From Rhizocola hellebori (GTDB lineage: Bacteria > Actinomycetota > Actinomycetes > Mycobacteriales > Micromonosporaceae), in NCBI RefSeq assembly GCF_016862955.1, contig NZ_BONY01000009.1:124001-188000 (forward strand): 64,000 bases of DNA, given 5' to 3'. Positions 9,778 to 18,571 of the stretch are shown here, piece by piece. How positions within the stretch are numbered: the first letter of the stretch is position 1; each line of letters starts with the position of its first letter. Under the pieces are notes generated by a model. The model saw only the letters and a list, made by a program, of their open reading frames with translations. It was not told the origin of the DNA and did not search any database. A program made the translations under genes and the position numbers.

Positions 9778-10260
9778 ATGATCGAAGACGAGGCAGCCGC
9801 CGTTATCGAGGCAATACAATACGTGACGCTGGGAACCGTTGACGCCAATGGTGATCCGTGGACGTCACCGGTCTACTTCGCGGCCGACGGCGATCGGTTC
9901 TACTGGGTGTCGGCGAGCGATGCGCTGCATTCGCGTCACCTGGTGGCCCGGCCGCGAATCTCGGTGGTGGTCTTCGACTCGACCGTCGATCCGTATCGAG
10001 GCCGAGCGGTTTACGGCATCGGGACCGCCCGCGAGCTGTCCGATGTGGACAGTCTGGAGCGCGCGATGGCCTGCTATCCCCGCAGGGACGGCCGGGGCGC
10101 CACCGAGGTCACGTTCGAGGATGTCACCGGCGAGTCGCCCTACCGAATGTACGAGGTGCGCGTGACCGAGGCCTGGGTGCTCTGCCCCCGCCAGCCTGGC
10201 CTCCCGTGTACGTTGCACGGCCGCACCGGCGACCACCGGGTCGAGGTCACCCTCTCCTAG
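9778..10260 (+). CDS. Pyridoxamine 5'-phosphate oxidase-fold (FMN-binding) protein
   Basis: A 160-aa single-domain protein with the split-barrel pattern of the PNPOx/FMN-binding family: a VTLGTVDANGDPWTSPVYF strand pair (about 16-34) followed by FYWVSASDALHSRHL. Such small members bind FMN or F420 and reduce various substrates; few make PLP. No nearby vitamin B6 gene supports that specific role. It starts at an ATG shortly after AGAGG, too close for a normal Shine-Dalgarno, so the start or a leaderless transcript remains open. Confidence 0.78.
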   Translation: MIEDEAAAVIEAIQYVTLGTVDANGDPWTSPVYFAADGDRFYWVSASDALHSRHLVARPRISVVVFDSTVDPYRGRAVYGIGTARELSDVDSLERAMACYPRRDGRGATEVTFEDVTGESPYRMYEVRVTEAWVLCPRQPGLPCTLHGRTGDHRVEVTLS

Positions 10261-10289
10261 CGGAAGCGTTCACGATTGCCGTTACATGG

Positions 10290-10328
10290 TGGTAGCGGGC
10301 GCTACCAAACCTGCGCCAAATCTGGCGC
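10290..10328. promoter_or_regulatory. Two adjacent perfect inverted repeats upstream of XRE-STAND gene
   Basis: TGGTAGC-GGGC-GCTACCA at 10290-10307 and GCGCCA-AATC-TGGCGC at 10313-10328 are both perfect and both have a 4-nt centre. The centres lie about 22 bp apart, close to two helical turns, so bound dimers would face the same side. They end 48 bp before the ATG of the HTH regulator, a good position for an autoregulatory operator (inference). Confidence 0.5.
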
Positions 10329-10375
10329 GCGCCGGGAACCAGGTTCGCTTGCAACACGTAGTGGATAGCAGAGAA

Positions 10376-12673
10376 ATGTGCAGCGAATCGATCCGGAGGG
10401 ATGCGCGCGTGTTCGGACGGATCATTGTCGCGCATCGACGGCGACTCAACCTGACCCAGGAGTGCCTGGCGGACAGGACTGGCCTCAACGTTCGCAGCAT
10501 TCGAGACTTGGAGGCTGACCGGGTCCGGGCTCCCAGAATGAGCACCGTGGCGTTACTCGCCGAAGCCTTCGGCCTGCACGGGCCGGAACGGGAGCGTTTC
10601 TGCCTTCAGGCGACCGGTGCGGTGGCCGACAGCCCACCTGACGCGATAGTTCCCATGCAGCTTCCTTCCGACGTCGCCGGTTTCGTCGGCCGCAGCGACG
10701 AGCTTGTCCGGCTCGACGCATTACTGGCCGAAGCGGCTGAAGGAAACGGGCCTGTGGTGATCTCGGCGGTGTGCGGTGCTCCCGGCGTCGGAAAGACCGC
10801 GCTCGCAGTGCATTGGGCGCACCGGGTCGCCGCCTGCTTCCCCGATGGCCAACTGTATGTGAACCTGCGTGGCTTTGACCCGGCCGGGCATGTCGCTTCC
10901 GCAGGTGAAGCCCTTCGCGGCTTCCTCGACGGGCTCGGCATACCCGCAAAGCGTGTCCCGCCTGAGCTCGGTGCCCAGATGGCTTTGTATCGCAGCGTAC
11001 TGGCCGGAAAGCGCATGTTGGTAATACTCGACAATGCCCGTGACGCCGATCAGGTGCGGCCCCTGCTGCCTGGCAGTTCGACCGTCCTCGCGGTGGTGAC
11101 CAGTCGCAACCAGCTGACCGGGTTGGTTGCCGGCGATGGGGCACATCCGCTTGCGTTGACTCAGCTATCCCCCGCCGAAGCCCGCAGCCTGCTCGGCGCG
11201 CGGCTGGGCGCGGACCGCGTCGAATCCGAGTCCGAGGCGGTGACCAGAGTCGTCTCAGCCTGTGCTGGTTTGCCGCTCGCGTTGACCCTCGCCGCTGCCC
11301 GCTGCCAGCTGTCTGGTTTCGCCATAGAAACGATCGCTGACGAACTCGCCGAGGCGGGTCGGCGCCTGGATGTGCTGGACGGCGGCGACGCGGTCAGCCA
11401 GATGCGGACGGTCTTTTCGTGGTCCTACCTGGCCCTGTCGGCATCTGCGGCTGACCTGTTCCGGCTTCTGGGGCTGCATCCCGGTCCCGACTTCAGCGAA
11501 GATGCTGCGGCCAGTGCCATCGGCCAGCCGGTCATCCAGACACGTCGCCTGCTCAATGAATTGACCCGAGCAAGCCTGCTTGCCGAGCACCTGCCGAACA
11601 GGTACAGATTTCACGACCTGTTGAGGGTGTACGCGGCCGATCTGTGCCAGAGCCACGATTCCGTCCAGGCACGCGACGCGGCAATGCTGCGCATACTCGA
11701 CCACTACCTGCAAAGCGCCTACGGCGTCGACCGGTTGCTCAACCCCCATCGCGATCCGATCACGCTCGGCGCACCGCTGCCGGGGGTGGTGCTCGCATCG
11801 GTGTCCGATCCAGTCGAGGCACTTGCCTGGTTCGCCACCGAACACGCCACGCTCCTGTCCAGCGTCGAACACGCCGCTCAACAGGGTTTCGACAATTACG
11901 CCTGGCAGCTGGCTTTGGCTCTCACCGACTTTCTCCAGCGCAGAGGATACTGGCAGGACTGGGTGCAGACAGGGCGTCGCGCGGTGCTGGCCGCCGGCCG
12001 GCTCGGGGATCGGGGGGTGCAGGTCCGTACCCACCGCAATCTGGGACACGCGTACCTGCAGCTGGGTCGCCTGCTCGACGCCGATGCCGAATTGCGCCGG
12101 GCAATCGACCTATGTCGCCAGCTGAACGACCACACTGGACATGCCCATGCCATGCTCAACCTCGCGGTGGTGTGGGAACGTCGTGGCCAACTGGCAGAGG
12201 GGCTCGGCGCTGCGCAACAGGCAGTCGAGCTGTATCGCGTGGCGGGCCACCAACGTGGGCAGGCCAGGGCGGTAAACGCGGTCGGCTGGTACCACGCGCT
12301 ACAGGGCAACCATGAACAAGCCATCTCTGCCTGTGAACAGGCACTGATCCTGCTCGAGGAGCTGGGCGACCAGTTCGGGCAAGCGGCCACATTGGACAGT
12401 GTCGCCCTCGCCTATCACCATCTCGGTCGGCTCTCCGATTCCATCGACGCCTACCAACGCGCGCTGGGCTTCCTGCGCCACTTGGGCAACCGCTACTACG
12501 AGGCCACAGTCCTCACACACCTGGCAGAATGCCAGTGCACCAACAAGGATCGCCAAAACGCACGCGACAACTTGGCCAAGGCGCACGAAATCTTCACCGA
12601 CCTCGGCTGTCCGGAAGCCGAAGCTGTAGCCACCAGCCTGTGCCAGCTCGACCACCTCGATTCTGCCGGTTAA
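10376..12673 (+). CDS. XRE-type HTH STAND regulator (NB-ARC, TPR)
   Basis: A 765-aa protein. An XRE/Cro-like helix-turn-helix occupies residues 14-70 (RRLNLTQECLADRTGLNVR then SIRDLEADR), replacing the SARP domain found in its neighbours. The NB-ARC ATPase has Walker A GAPGVGKT (134-141), a LVILDNARD-type Walker B, and the VFSWSYLALS sensor region typical of these regulators. TPR repeats fill the C-terminal third. The ATG at 10376 was chosen because the HTH begins directly after it; the frame is open upstream. An exported peptidoglycan-binding-like protein follows 103 bp downstream on the same strand. Confidence 0.88.
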   Translation: MCSESIRRDARVFGRIIVAHRRRLNLTQECLADRTGLNVRSIRDLEADRVRAPRMSTVALLAEAFGLHGPERERFCLQATGAVADSPPDAIVPMQLPSDVAGFVGRSDELVRLDALLAEAAEGNGPVVISAVCGAPGVGKTALAVHWAHRVAACFPDGQLYVNLRGFDPAGHVASAGEALRGFLDGLGIPAKRVPPELGAQMALYRSVLAGKRMLVILDNARDADQVRPLLPGSSTVLAVVTSRNQLTGLVAGDGAHPLALTQLSPAEARSLLGARLGADRVESESEAVTRVVSACAGLPLALTLAAARCQLSGFAIETIADELAEAGRRLDVLDGGDAVSQMRTVFSWSYLALSASAADLFRLLGLHPGPDFSEDAAASAIGQPVIQTRRLLNELTRASLLAEHLPNRYRFHDLLRVYAADLCQSHDSVQARDAAMLRILDHYLQSAYGVDRLLNPHRDPITLGAPLPGVVLASVSDPVEALAWFATEHATLLSSVEHAAQQGFDNYAWQLALALTDFLQRRGYWQDWVQTGRRAVLAAGRLGDRGVQVRTHRNLGHAYLQLGRLLDADAELRRAIDLCRQLNDHTGHAHAMLNLAVVWERRGQLAEGLGAAQQAVELYRVAGHQRGQARAVNAVGWYHALQGNHEQAISACEQALILLEELGDQFGQAATLDSVALAYHHLGRLSDSIDAYQRALGFLRHLGNRYYEATVLTHLAECQCTNKDRQNARDNLAKAHEIFTDLGCPEAEAVATSLCQLDHLDSAG

Positions 12674-12776
12674 CCCCCGGTTAGCCTCCTGGGCCGCACC
12701 GGCTGGCGCCTGAGAGCCTGAAGTGGCGCCAGGATCTCCGAACGTTGCGCTTTCGGGATGTCAAACAGGAGGAGCC

Positions 12777-13364
12777 ATGCTGAAGAGGGTTGCCACCGTT
12801 GTCGCCGGCACGATGCTGCTGCTGATCGCGGCGGGGGGAACAGCCACCGCAACCACCACGACGCCACCGACCAAGGGCGAACAGTCTCTGACGGGCGCCC
12901 CCACGGCACCACCGCCCCGAACTTTCGGCCCGCAGTCGACGGCGAACAGAATCGTCCAGGGCCTTGGTGACCCCCACGACGATCTCAACGACGAATCCAC
13001 ATTGTGCAACGGGTGCAGCTTTGCCAATGGTAACTACGCCGGTTTCTGGCAGGCCATCCTCTGGGCTGACGGGTACCTCTCGGCAAGCCAAGTCGACTGC
13101 GAGTTCGGCCCCATCACCGCTCGGGCCACCGCCAACTGGCAACGCGACAGGCAGCTCGACGACGACGGTGTCGTCGGCAAGGACACCCGAAGCGTCGCCC
13201 AAAACTTCCTCTACGAGAGCGGCGACCCGAATTACAACCTGTTCTACGACGGCTTCCCCAACCGGCTTTACCTGTACCGCGAGGCCGCCGCACACTACTG
13301 GATTTACTGGAACAACAACTGGAGAATGCTGCGCTACACCGACAAAAACATCGTCGGCTGCTGA
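12777..13364 (+). CDS. Exported protein with peptidoglycan-binding-like domain
   Basis: A 195-aa protein with a strong AGGAGG site (12767-12772) ahead of the ATG. Signal peptide about residues 1-27, then a Thr/Pro-rich linker. A region at about 88-145 (FWQAILWADGYLSASQVDCE, then FGPITARATANWQRDRQLD and DDGVVGKDT) matches the pattern of the three-helix peptidoglycan-binding domain 1: G.yg..T..av..fQ...gl..dGivG..T. The C-terminal part is aromatic-rich and unassigned. It lies directly downstream of the XRE-STAND regulator and ends at a strong hairpin. Confidence 0.78.
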   Translation: MLKRVATVVAGTMLLLIAAGGTATATTTTPPTKGEQSLTGAPTAPPPRTFGPQSTANRIVQGLGDPHDDLNDESTLCNGCSFANGNYAGFWQAILWADGYLSASQVDCEFGPITARATANWQRDRQLDDDGVVGKDTRSVAQNFLYESGDPNYNLFYDGFPNRLYLYREAAAHYWIYWNNNWRMLRYTDKNIVGC

Positions 13365-13375
13365 CCACCGGCCGG

Positions 13376-13408
13376 TTGCAGCGGAGCCCCGTTCGGGCTC
13401 CGCTGCAA
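13376..13408. terminator. Perfect 14-bp bidirectional terminator hairpin
   Basis: TTGCAGCGGAGCCC (13376-13389), loop CGTTC, and the exact reverse complement (13395-13408). It sits between the convergent genes ending at 13364 and 13419 and can serve both. Confidence 0.85.
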
Positions 13409-13418
13409 CGTCACGCGC

Positions 13419-14723
13419 TCACATCGCCTCTGACGATCGCGGCAAGCGGAGGTCGGTCTCGATGCCGTCCTGGGCGATGATCAGCTCGTCGCCGCCGAAG
13501 CGAATGTCGAGGTTGAGCGAGGTTGAGCGCCAGCCGCGGTCTGTCGCTTTCAGCTCAACCGTGGGCTGGCCCGGCGTTACGAGCACGAGGCCACCGTCGC
13601 CTTCCTCGATGTGGAACTGGCCATACCTGCCGGCGATCGCGGGTTGGGAGCGTTCGGGCGGTGGCGGCGCGTCGGGCCAGTCCATGGCGGCGGCCAATTT
13701 CGGCAGCAGGAACTGGTTGATGACCAGCATTCCGAAGGCGCCGTTCGTCATGATCACCACACCCGTACCCGAATTCTGGTAAAGGCGTGCCGTGCTCAGG
13801 AAGCCTTCGTTGCCGCCGTTGTGGCCGAACCAGGAGGCGTCGGGACCGAGGGTGAGCCCGAGCCCGTAGGCCGCATCGGTTGGCGAGGTCAGCATCGCTT
13901 CGGCCAGCTCCTTGGGCAGCAACGCATCCGCGTCGCCCCGCGCGCTTGCCTGGACCGCGAGCAGGAACCGGCCCAGATCGGTGGGCGTGCTCCAGAGGCC
14001 GGCCGCGGCCAGCTCCGGGTACCGATGCGCGCCACCGGGTATCGGTGACGGGCCGCCGTGGTGTCCGCTGGCGAATCCGGGGCGGTGGCCCTGGTCGAAT
14101 CGTGAGCCGGTCATGCCGATCGGGTCTAGCACCAGCTCCTGCGCAAGCTCCGCGTACCCCCGGCCGGTGACGTCGTGCAGCAGCTGCTGCACGACGGTGT
14201 AGCCGCCGCCGGAATACCGGTACGCCGTGCCGGGCAGCGCCGTGACGCGTACAGGATCGCTGTTACCCCGGCCGTCGAGGATGTCGGGCAAGGACGGGAG
14301 GGTCCGGCCCACGGGATAACCGAGGAAGCCATGTGTGGTCGTGCCGGCGGTGTGGCTGAGCAGTTGGCGCAGCGTGATCACCGGCGCCCAGCCGCCATTG
14401 GCCGGTACCCGCCACGTGCGCAGCATGCCGTTGACGTCGGCGTCGAGGTCGAGGACCCCATCGGCGGCCAGCCGCAGCACACAGAACGCCGCGATCGACT
14501 TGCTGATCGAGGCGGCTTGGAACGGGGTCTGCGGCGACACGGCCTCACCGGAGCCGTAAAGCACCTCGCCGATCGCGAGGGTGTCGGCGATGCGGCCGTC
14601 TGCGATGAGCGCGACGCTGAGCGCGGGAAGATGAGTGGCGTGCATCAGAGCGGCCAGATCACCCAGCGGCTCAGTACGCGGCTGCTCCAAATCGAACTCA
14701 ACGAGCACATCCGAGATCAGCAT
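13419..14723 (-). CDS. Beta-lactamase-fold serine hydrolase (class C / esterase type)
   Basis: A 434-aa protein of the beta-lactamase/D-alanyl-D-alanine carboxypeptidase superfamily. The SxxK motif is SISK (Ser72, Lys75), a YSG motif supplies the catalytic Tyr, and GHNGG stands in for the third (KTG/HxG) box. A lipocalin-like C-terminal extension (about 340-430) is common in actinobacterial esterase members. No signal peptide, which favours a cytoplasmic esterase or peptidase over a true beta-lactamase. The ATG at 14723 was preferred to the GTG at 14732; neither has a good ribosome binding site, so a leaderless message is possible. Divergent from a P450 gene. Confidence 0.85.
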   Translation of the reverse strand: MLISDVLVEFDLEQPRTEPLGDLAALMHATHLPALSVALIADGRIADTLAIGEVLYGSGEAVSPQTPFQAASISKSIAAFCVLRLAADGVLDLDADVNGMLRTWRVPANGGWAPVITLRQLLSHTAGTTTHGFLGYPVGRTLPSLPDILDGRGNSDPVRVTALPGTAYRYSGGGYTVVQQLLHDVTGRGYAELAQELVLDPIGMTGSRFDQGHRPGFASGHHGGPSPIPGGAHRYPELAAAGLWSTPTDLGRFLLAVQASARGDADALLPKELAEAMLTSPTDAAYGLGLTLGPDASWFGHNGGNEGFLSTARLYQNSGTGVVIMTNGAFGMLVINQFLLPKLAAAMDWPDAPPPPERSQPAIAGRYGQFHIEEGDGGLVLVTPGQPTVELKATDRGWRSTSLNLDIRFGGDELIIAQDGIETDLRLPRSSEAM

Positions 14724-14730
14724 GACGGGC

Positions 14731-14786
14731 ACGGTAACACCGTGCGGAGCAAGCCGTTGCCCCAGTGGCGATTGCCGGTGTTACCG
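14731..14786. promoter_or_regulatory. Paired CGGTAACACCG palindromes in divergent hydrolase/P450 promoter
   Basis: ACGGT-AAC-ACCGT at 14731-14743 and its inverted copy CGGT-GTT-ACCG at 14776-14786 share the same 11-bp core. Their centres are about 44 bp apart, near four helical turns. They bracket the 71-bp gap between the two divergent starts, suggesting one regulator controls both genes (inference). Confidence 0.5.
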
Positions 14787-14794
14787 TGGTGGCC

Positions 14795-15973
14795 ATGCAG
14801 ACGCCGGTCGTCGCGGTGCACCGTCGGCGGGTGCGCTTCGACCCCGATCCGGAGCTCGCGCGGCTGCGGGAGGTCTCGCCGGTCGTGCGCATCGAGTTGC
14901 CCCGCTACACCACCGCCGGGCCGGCCTGGGCCTGGTTGGTGACGCGTTACGAGGACGTGCGGGAGGTCCTCGCAGACGCGCAGAGGTTCAGCACCGCCCT
15001 TACCGCTGTCGGTGAACGATCGCAGGGCGACGGCTTTCTGGTCGCCTACGATCCGCCGGAGCACACCCGGTTGCGCCGCATGGTGAGCGCGCCATTCACC
15101 GGTAACCAGATCCGGCATCTGCGGCCCCGGATCGAGGTGATGGTGGCCGAATGCCTCGATGCCATCGCCGAGGCCGGGCCGCCGGTGGATCTGATGGAAA
15201 CGTTCGCGCTTCCCATCCCGTCACTGGTGATCTGTGAGCTGCTGGGCGTGCCCTATCCCGACCGGGCCGGGTTTCAGCACACCAGCAAGGCCCGCATAGA
15301 CCTGGCGGCCACCGCGGCCGAGCGGATGGCGGCGCGCACGCAGTCGCGGCACTACATGGCCCAGCTGGTGACCCGCCAGCGGCTCGAGCCGGGTGCGAGC
15401 CTTCTCGGCATGCTCGTTCGCGACCACGGATCCGAACTTACCGATGCCGAGCTGGTCGGAATCGGCGACCTGCTGCTTTTCGCCGGACACGAGACCACCG
15501 CCAACATGCTGGGCCTGGGCACCGCGCTGCTGCTACACCATCCCGACCAGCTCTCCGTCATGCGTGAGCGGCCGGATCAGGTAGCCGACGCTGTCGAGGA
15601 ACTGCTGCGGTTCCTGTCTGTGGTGTCGGCCGGCACGGCCCGTACAGCGGTCATCGACACCACGATTGGCGGCCAGCAGATCAAGGCCGGGGAGCTGGTG
15701 GTGTGCTCGTTGCCGGCGGCCAACCGCGACCGGGCCTTCGCCGACGACGCGGATCGGCTCGATCTGACCCGCGCCGCGCGTCCGCATGTGGCGTTCGGCC
15801 ATGGCATCCATCACTGCCTCGGCGCGCCGCTGGCCCGCCTGGAGATGGAGATCGCGTTCCCCGCTCTGCTGCGGCGTTTTCCCACCCTGCGTCTGGCCGT
15901 GCCCGTCGAGGAGATCCCTTTTTTGACCCATTCCGTGGTGTACGGCGTCAGATCTCTGCCCGTCGCTTGGTAG
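14795..15973 (+). CDS. Cytochrome P450
   Basis: A 392-aa bacterial class I P450. The I-helix oxygen-activation motif AGHETT is at 230-235, an ELLR K-helix ExxR is present, and the heme-binding loop FGHGIHHCLGAPLAR has Cys341 as thiolate ligand. The length is normal, and it would need ferredoxin partners, none of which is encoded nearby. The ATG at 14795 was preferred over one ten codons upstream because that segment overlaps the palindromic operator region. Substrate unknown. Confidence 0.93.
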   Translation: MQTPVVAVHRRRVRFDPDPELARLREVSPVVRIELPRYTTAGPAWAWLVTRYEDVREVLADAQRFSTALTAVGERSQGDGFLVAYDPPEHTRLRRMVSAPFTGNQIRHLRPRIEVMVAECLDAIAEAGPPVDLMETFALPIPSLVICELLGVPYPDRAGFQHTSKARIDLAATAAERMAARTQSRHYMAQLVTRQRLEPGASLLGMLVRDHGSELTDAELVGIGDLLLFAGHETTANMLGLGTALLLHHPDQLSVMRERPDQVADAVEELLRFLSVVSAGTARTAVIDTTIGGQQIKAGELVVCSLPAANRDRAFADDADRLDLTRAARPHVAFGHGIHHCLGAPLARLEMEIAFPALLRRFPTLRLAVPVEEIPFLTHSVVYGVRSLPVAW

Positions 15974-16005
15974 CGTTGCCCGACCACGACCCGCAGCCAT
16001 AGACT

Positions 16006-16015
16006 TAGACGTCTA
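16006..16015. promoter_or_regulatory. 10-bp perfect palindrome upstream of DedA-like gene
   Basis: TAGACGTCTA lies 25 bp before the GTG start in a short AT-rich gap (15974-16040). It is positioned as a possible operator or promoter element; nothing else identifies its binder. Confidence 0.3.
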
Positions 16016-16040
16016 CATTATTCGATTTAAAGGGCCGAGC

Positions 16041-16727
16041 GTGGACGGGAAACGTGGCAGACCGCGGGTCAGTTGGCAGACGATCCCGCTGGCCGTTCTG
16101 GTAGTGGTTCTGCTCAGCTATGTGGCGCTGGAGGCCTCCGGCCTGGTCAGCTTCACCGACACCGTCGAACGATTGCGAGAGTCCGGCCGCCCGACGGTGG
16201 TCGCCACGATCTTCGGTCTTCTCATCATCGACGCCGTCCTGCCTGTCCCCAGCGTTCCGCTGATGGCCCTGGCGGGAAGCGTCCTGGGGCCGGTGACGGG
16301 TAGTGTGCTGACGATCGCCGGCTCGATGGGATGCTCTGCCGTCTCCTACGCCATCGGCCGGTTCGCGAGCCCCTGGCTGCGTCGCAGGATCGTCGGTGAC
16401 GAAGAGCTGCAGGAAATGCAGCAGTGGGCCGACCGCTTCGGCCGCTGGATGCTGATCCTCTCGCGATCCCTGCCCCTCATGACCGAAACCGTCGGCACCT
16501 CGGCCGGGATCGCCCAGATGCCGGTGGGCCGCTTCCTCGGGTACACGCTGCTGGGCACCGCGCCGGTGTGCCTGATCCTCGTGGTGGCCGGCACTTACGC
16601 CGAGACCGCCAAAGACATCCTCGCGATCGCCGCGCTCGGCGCCCTGATCCCAATAGTGCTGGGATACGCCGTGCGCCGCATCATACGCCGCAGGCACCGC
16701 ACACCGGCGCAGCCGGAAGAAGACTGA
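16041..16727 (+). CDS. DedA/VTT (SNARE-associated) family membrane protein
   Basis: A 228-aa integral membrane protein with about five hydrophobic segments. It has the VTT-domain signature of a re-entrant helix rich in Pro and Gly (DAVLPVPSVPLMALAGSVLG, about residues 67-86), a SYAIGRFAS segment, and an FGRWMLILSRSLPLMTETVG stretch with the conserved Arg/Pro. Relatives (TVP38/DedA) act in phospholipid scrambling or undecaprenyl-phosphate recycling, and that role is only inherited here. GTG start; convergent with the deaminase-type gene. Confidence 0.82.
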   Translation: MDGKRGRPRVSWQTIPLAVLVVVLLSYVALEASGLVSFTDTVERLRESGRPTVVATIFGLLIIDAVLPVPSVPLMALAGSVLGPVTGSVLTIAGSMGCSAVSYAIGRFASPWLRRRIVGDEELQEMQQWADRFGRWMLILSRSLPLMTETVGTSAGIAQMPVGRFLGYTLLGTAPVCLILVVAGTYAETAKDILAIAALGALIPIVLGYAVRRIIRRRHRTPAQPEED

Positions 16728-16764
16728 TCCCGCGATGCTTGCGGCTCGCTGCGCGAAAGGATCG

Positions 16765-16791
16765 CCGGGGCGCGCCATGCGTGCGCCCCGG
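16765..16791. terminator. Terminator-like hairpin
   Basis: CCGGGGCGC (16765-16773) and GCGCCCCGG (16783-16791) form a perfect 9-bp stem with a 9-nt loop, between the convergent DedA-like gene and the deaminase-type gene. Confidence 0.65.
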
Positions 16792-16806
16792 GCGGTTCAC
16801 AGGCCG

Positions 16807-18558
16807 TCACGGCTGCTTCGGGTTGAGGTGCAAAAGCCAATCGTAGGAACGGGTGAGCTGGGCGATGCAGTTATTGCAGCCGACCTGGCTGGTGGCCACG
16901 GTGCCGACCACGGCTCCGATGTCGCTCAGCTCAAGGGCGCTGAGTATTTCGGCATGCGGCCCCAGGTCCGCATCGCCGACCGGCCAACCGGGTCGCGACA
17001 CATGGCCCAGGCGGTAGCCCTCCGGCAGCAAACGCCGGAACTCGGGCTCGAAGCCGGACAGAAACATCTGCACGATCGGGTTGGTCACATGTACCAGGCG
17101 AATTTCCTCCATGCCTGCCTTCTCGATACGCCACGCCCGTGCCAGGCTGATCGCCGAGTTGGTGTGAAACACCCCGCCTCTACGGCCGAAAAAGTCCGCG
17201 ATCCGGTCTCTCACCGGGACCATCGGCCCACCGGCGTTGATTATCTGGTGCATGCTCTCCGTGAACTTGAAGGCATCGACGATTTGCTGTTCGGCGCCGC
17301 TGCGCAGGCTTTCCAAAATCTGGCGCACCTGCGGATCCGCAAGCTGCTGCAGCGCCTGGATAGCAAGCGCCTGCCGTCCGGCCCACGTCTCAGCGATCCT
17401 CGCGCCGTCGAGTAGCACGAGCTCACGCCACACAGATCCTCTGAAGGACCTGAGACTATTGCGCAACACACCGCGGTTCAAGCTGCCGACGTCCAGCGCC
17501 CAGTTCGCCAATACCTGCGCCACGATGTCGCGATGGCCGCGCGGGATGTCGTAGTCGCCGATCCTGCGGACAACATCGGTGCCCACCGCACCGGCCCCGG
17601 CGGCACGCGGATCGAAGGGATCCCCGGGGCCGTCCGGCCCGTCCGGCCCGGACGGGCCGGAGCCCGACCCGGAACCGGAGCGCGAACCAGTGCCCCGGTC
17701 CACCGGCCCGGTCAGCTTTTCCTTGTCCGCGAACACCGCGTTGGGTGGCTCGTCCCACCGGCTGCGCGGCCCCGGAATGCCGTCCGGGTAAGCAAACTCA
17801 GGTCCTGACCCCGTCGCCAGCTCTGCGGCTTCGACCAGATCGTCGAAGCCTCGTCGCACCCGCCGGGTGAGCGCTTGGGCCAGTTCTCCGCCGAATTCGA
17901 CCGCGGCCTTGGCCCCGCGCTTCACCAGCGGTCCGGCACCGCCGGAGATGATCGCGCCGAGGATGTCTAGCAGGAACGGCCCGAGCACCTTGCCGACCTC
18001 GTACACGAAGGTGCCGAAATCATTTCCTTCGGCAGCGGTCATCACATCTTTGACCATGTCACCGCCGATTTGCTGGCCCAGCGCGAAGCCGAACGAGGGC
18101 TGCTTCTCCAACATGTCGAACGCGGCCCGCAGACCCGCGGTGAGCTGTGCCACCGGTGATCCGCTCAGCAGCACGGAACCCAAGTCCCACATGCCTTTCA
18201 GCTCGCCCCACAGACCCCAGCCCAAACCTCGGCCGAAATGGGCGAGCCACGGCGGGATGAGGAACCCGCCCGCGTTGAAGGCGATCAGGTTCTCCGCGCG
18301 GGCCAAGGCCTTCGAGGAGTCGGCTGGCGTCAGGCCCGGCGAGCGGCCCAGCACCAGCCGTTGCGGCGGCGGGCCTACCTGCGGGGCACCCAGCAGGAGC
18401 CCGTCGACGAGACCTGCGCCGAAGCCGAAACCCTCCACTTTGAGGTACCGCTGCACCCCGATCGCCCACACGATGGTGTCGACAAACCCGGTGCCCAACT
18501 CTTCGATGCCGCGATACCCGGCGACCATGCGGTCGCCGGTCGCGATGCCACTGGACAT
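16807..18558 (-). CDS. Putative polymorphic-toxin-like protein with C-terminal deaminase domain
   Basis: A 583-aa protein. The N-terminal half contains hydrophobic, Gly/Ala-rich helical segments (about residues 85-230, e.g. YEVGKVLGPFLLDILGAIIS), resembling pre-toxin regions. A low-complexity Ser/Gly/Pro/Asp linker follows (about 285-315), then a globular C-terminal half. The last 50 residues hold GPHAEILSAL and, 23 residues beyond HAE, GCNNCIAQL. HAE plus CxxC is the zinc ligand set of the cytidine-deaminase fold, at normal spacing. The usual Pro before CxxC is Gly. It starts 13 bp after the stop of the 1104-aa gene, so the two form an operon. No immunity gene lies directly downstream. A nucleic-acid or nucleotide deaminase effector is inferred. 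Confidence 0.6.
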   Translation of the reverse strand: MSSGIATGDRMVAGYRGIEELGTGFVDTIVWAIGVQRYLKVEGFGFGAGLVDGLLLGAPQVGPPPQRLVLGRSPGLTPADSSKALARAENLIAFNAGGFLIPPWLAHFGRGLGWGLWGELKGMWDLGSVLLSGSPVAQLTAGLRAAFDMLEKQPSFGFALGQQIGGDMVKDVMTAAEGNDFGTFVYEVGKVLGPFLLDILGAIISGGAGPLVKRGAKAAVEFGGELAQALTRRVRRGFDDLVEAAELATGSGPEFAYPDGIPGPRSRWDEPPNAVFADKEKLTGPVDRGTGSRSGSGSGSGPSGPDGPDGPGDPFDPRAAGAGAVGTDVVRRIGDYDIPRGHRDIVAQVLANWALDVGSLNRGVLRNSLRSFRGSVWRELVLLDGARIAETWAGRQALAIQALQQLADPQVRQILESLRSGAEQQIVDAFKFTESMHQIINAGGPMVPVRDRIADFFGRRGGVFHTNSAISLARAWRIEKAGMEEIRLVHVTNPIVQMFLSGFEPEFRRLLPEGYRLGHVSRPGWPVGDADLGPHAEILSALELSDIGAVVGTVATSQVGCNNCIAQLTRSYDWLLHLNPKQP

Positions 18559-18571
18559 GACGCCAGCCCGC

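Noticed and set aside
2503-15973. Possible biosynthetic gene cluster (monooxygenase, epoxide hydrolase, P450, regulators)
   Set aside because: No PKS, NRPS, terpene synthase or RiPP core gene is present, and the tailoring-type enzymes are spread over separate transcription units.
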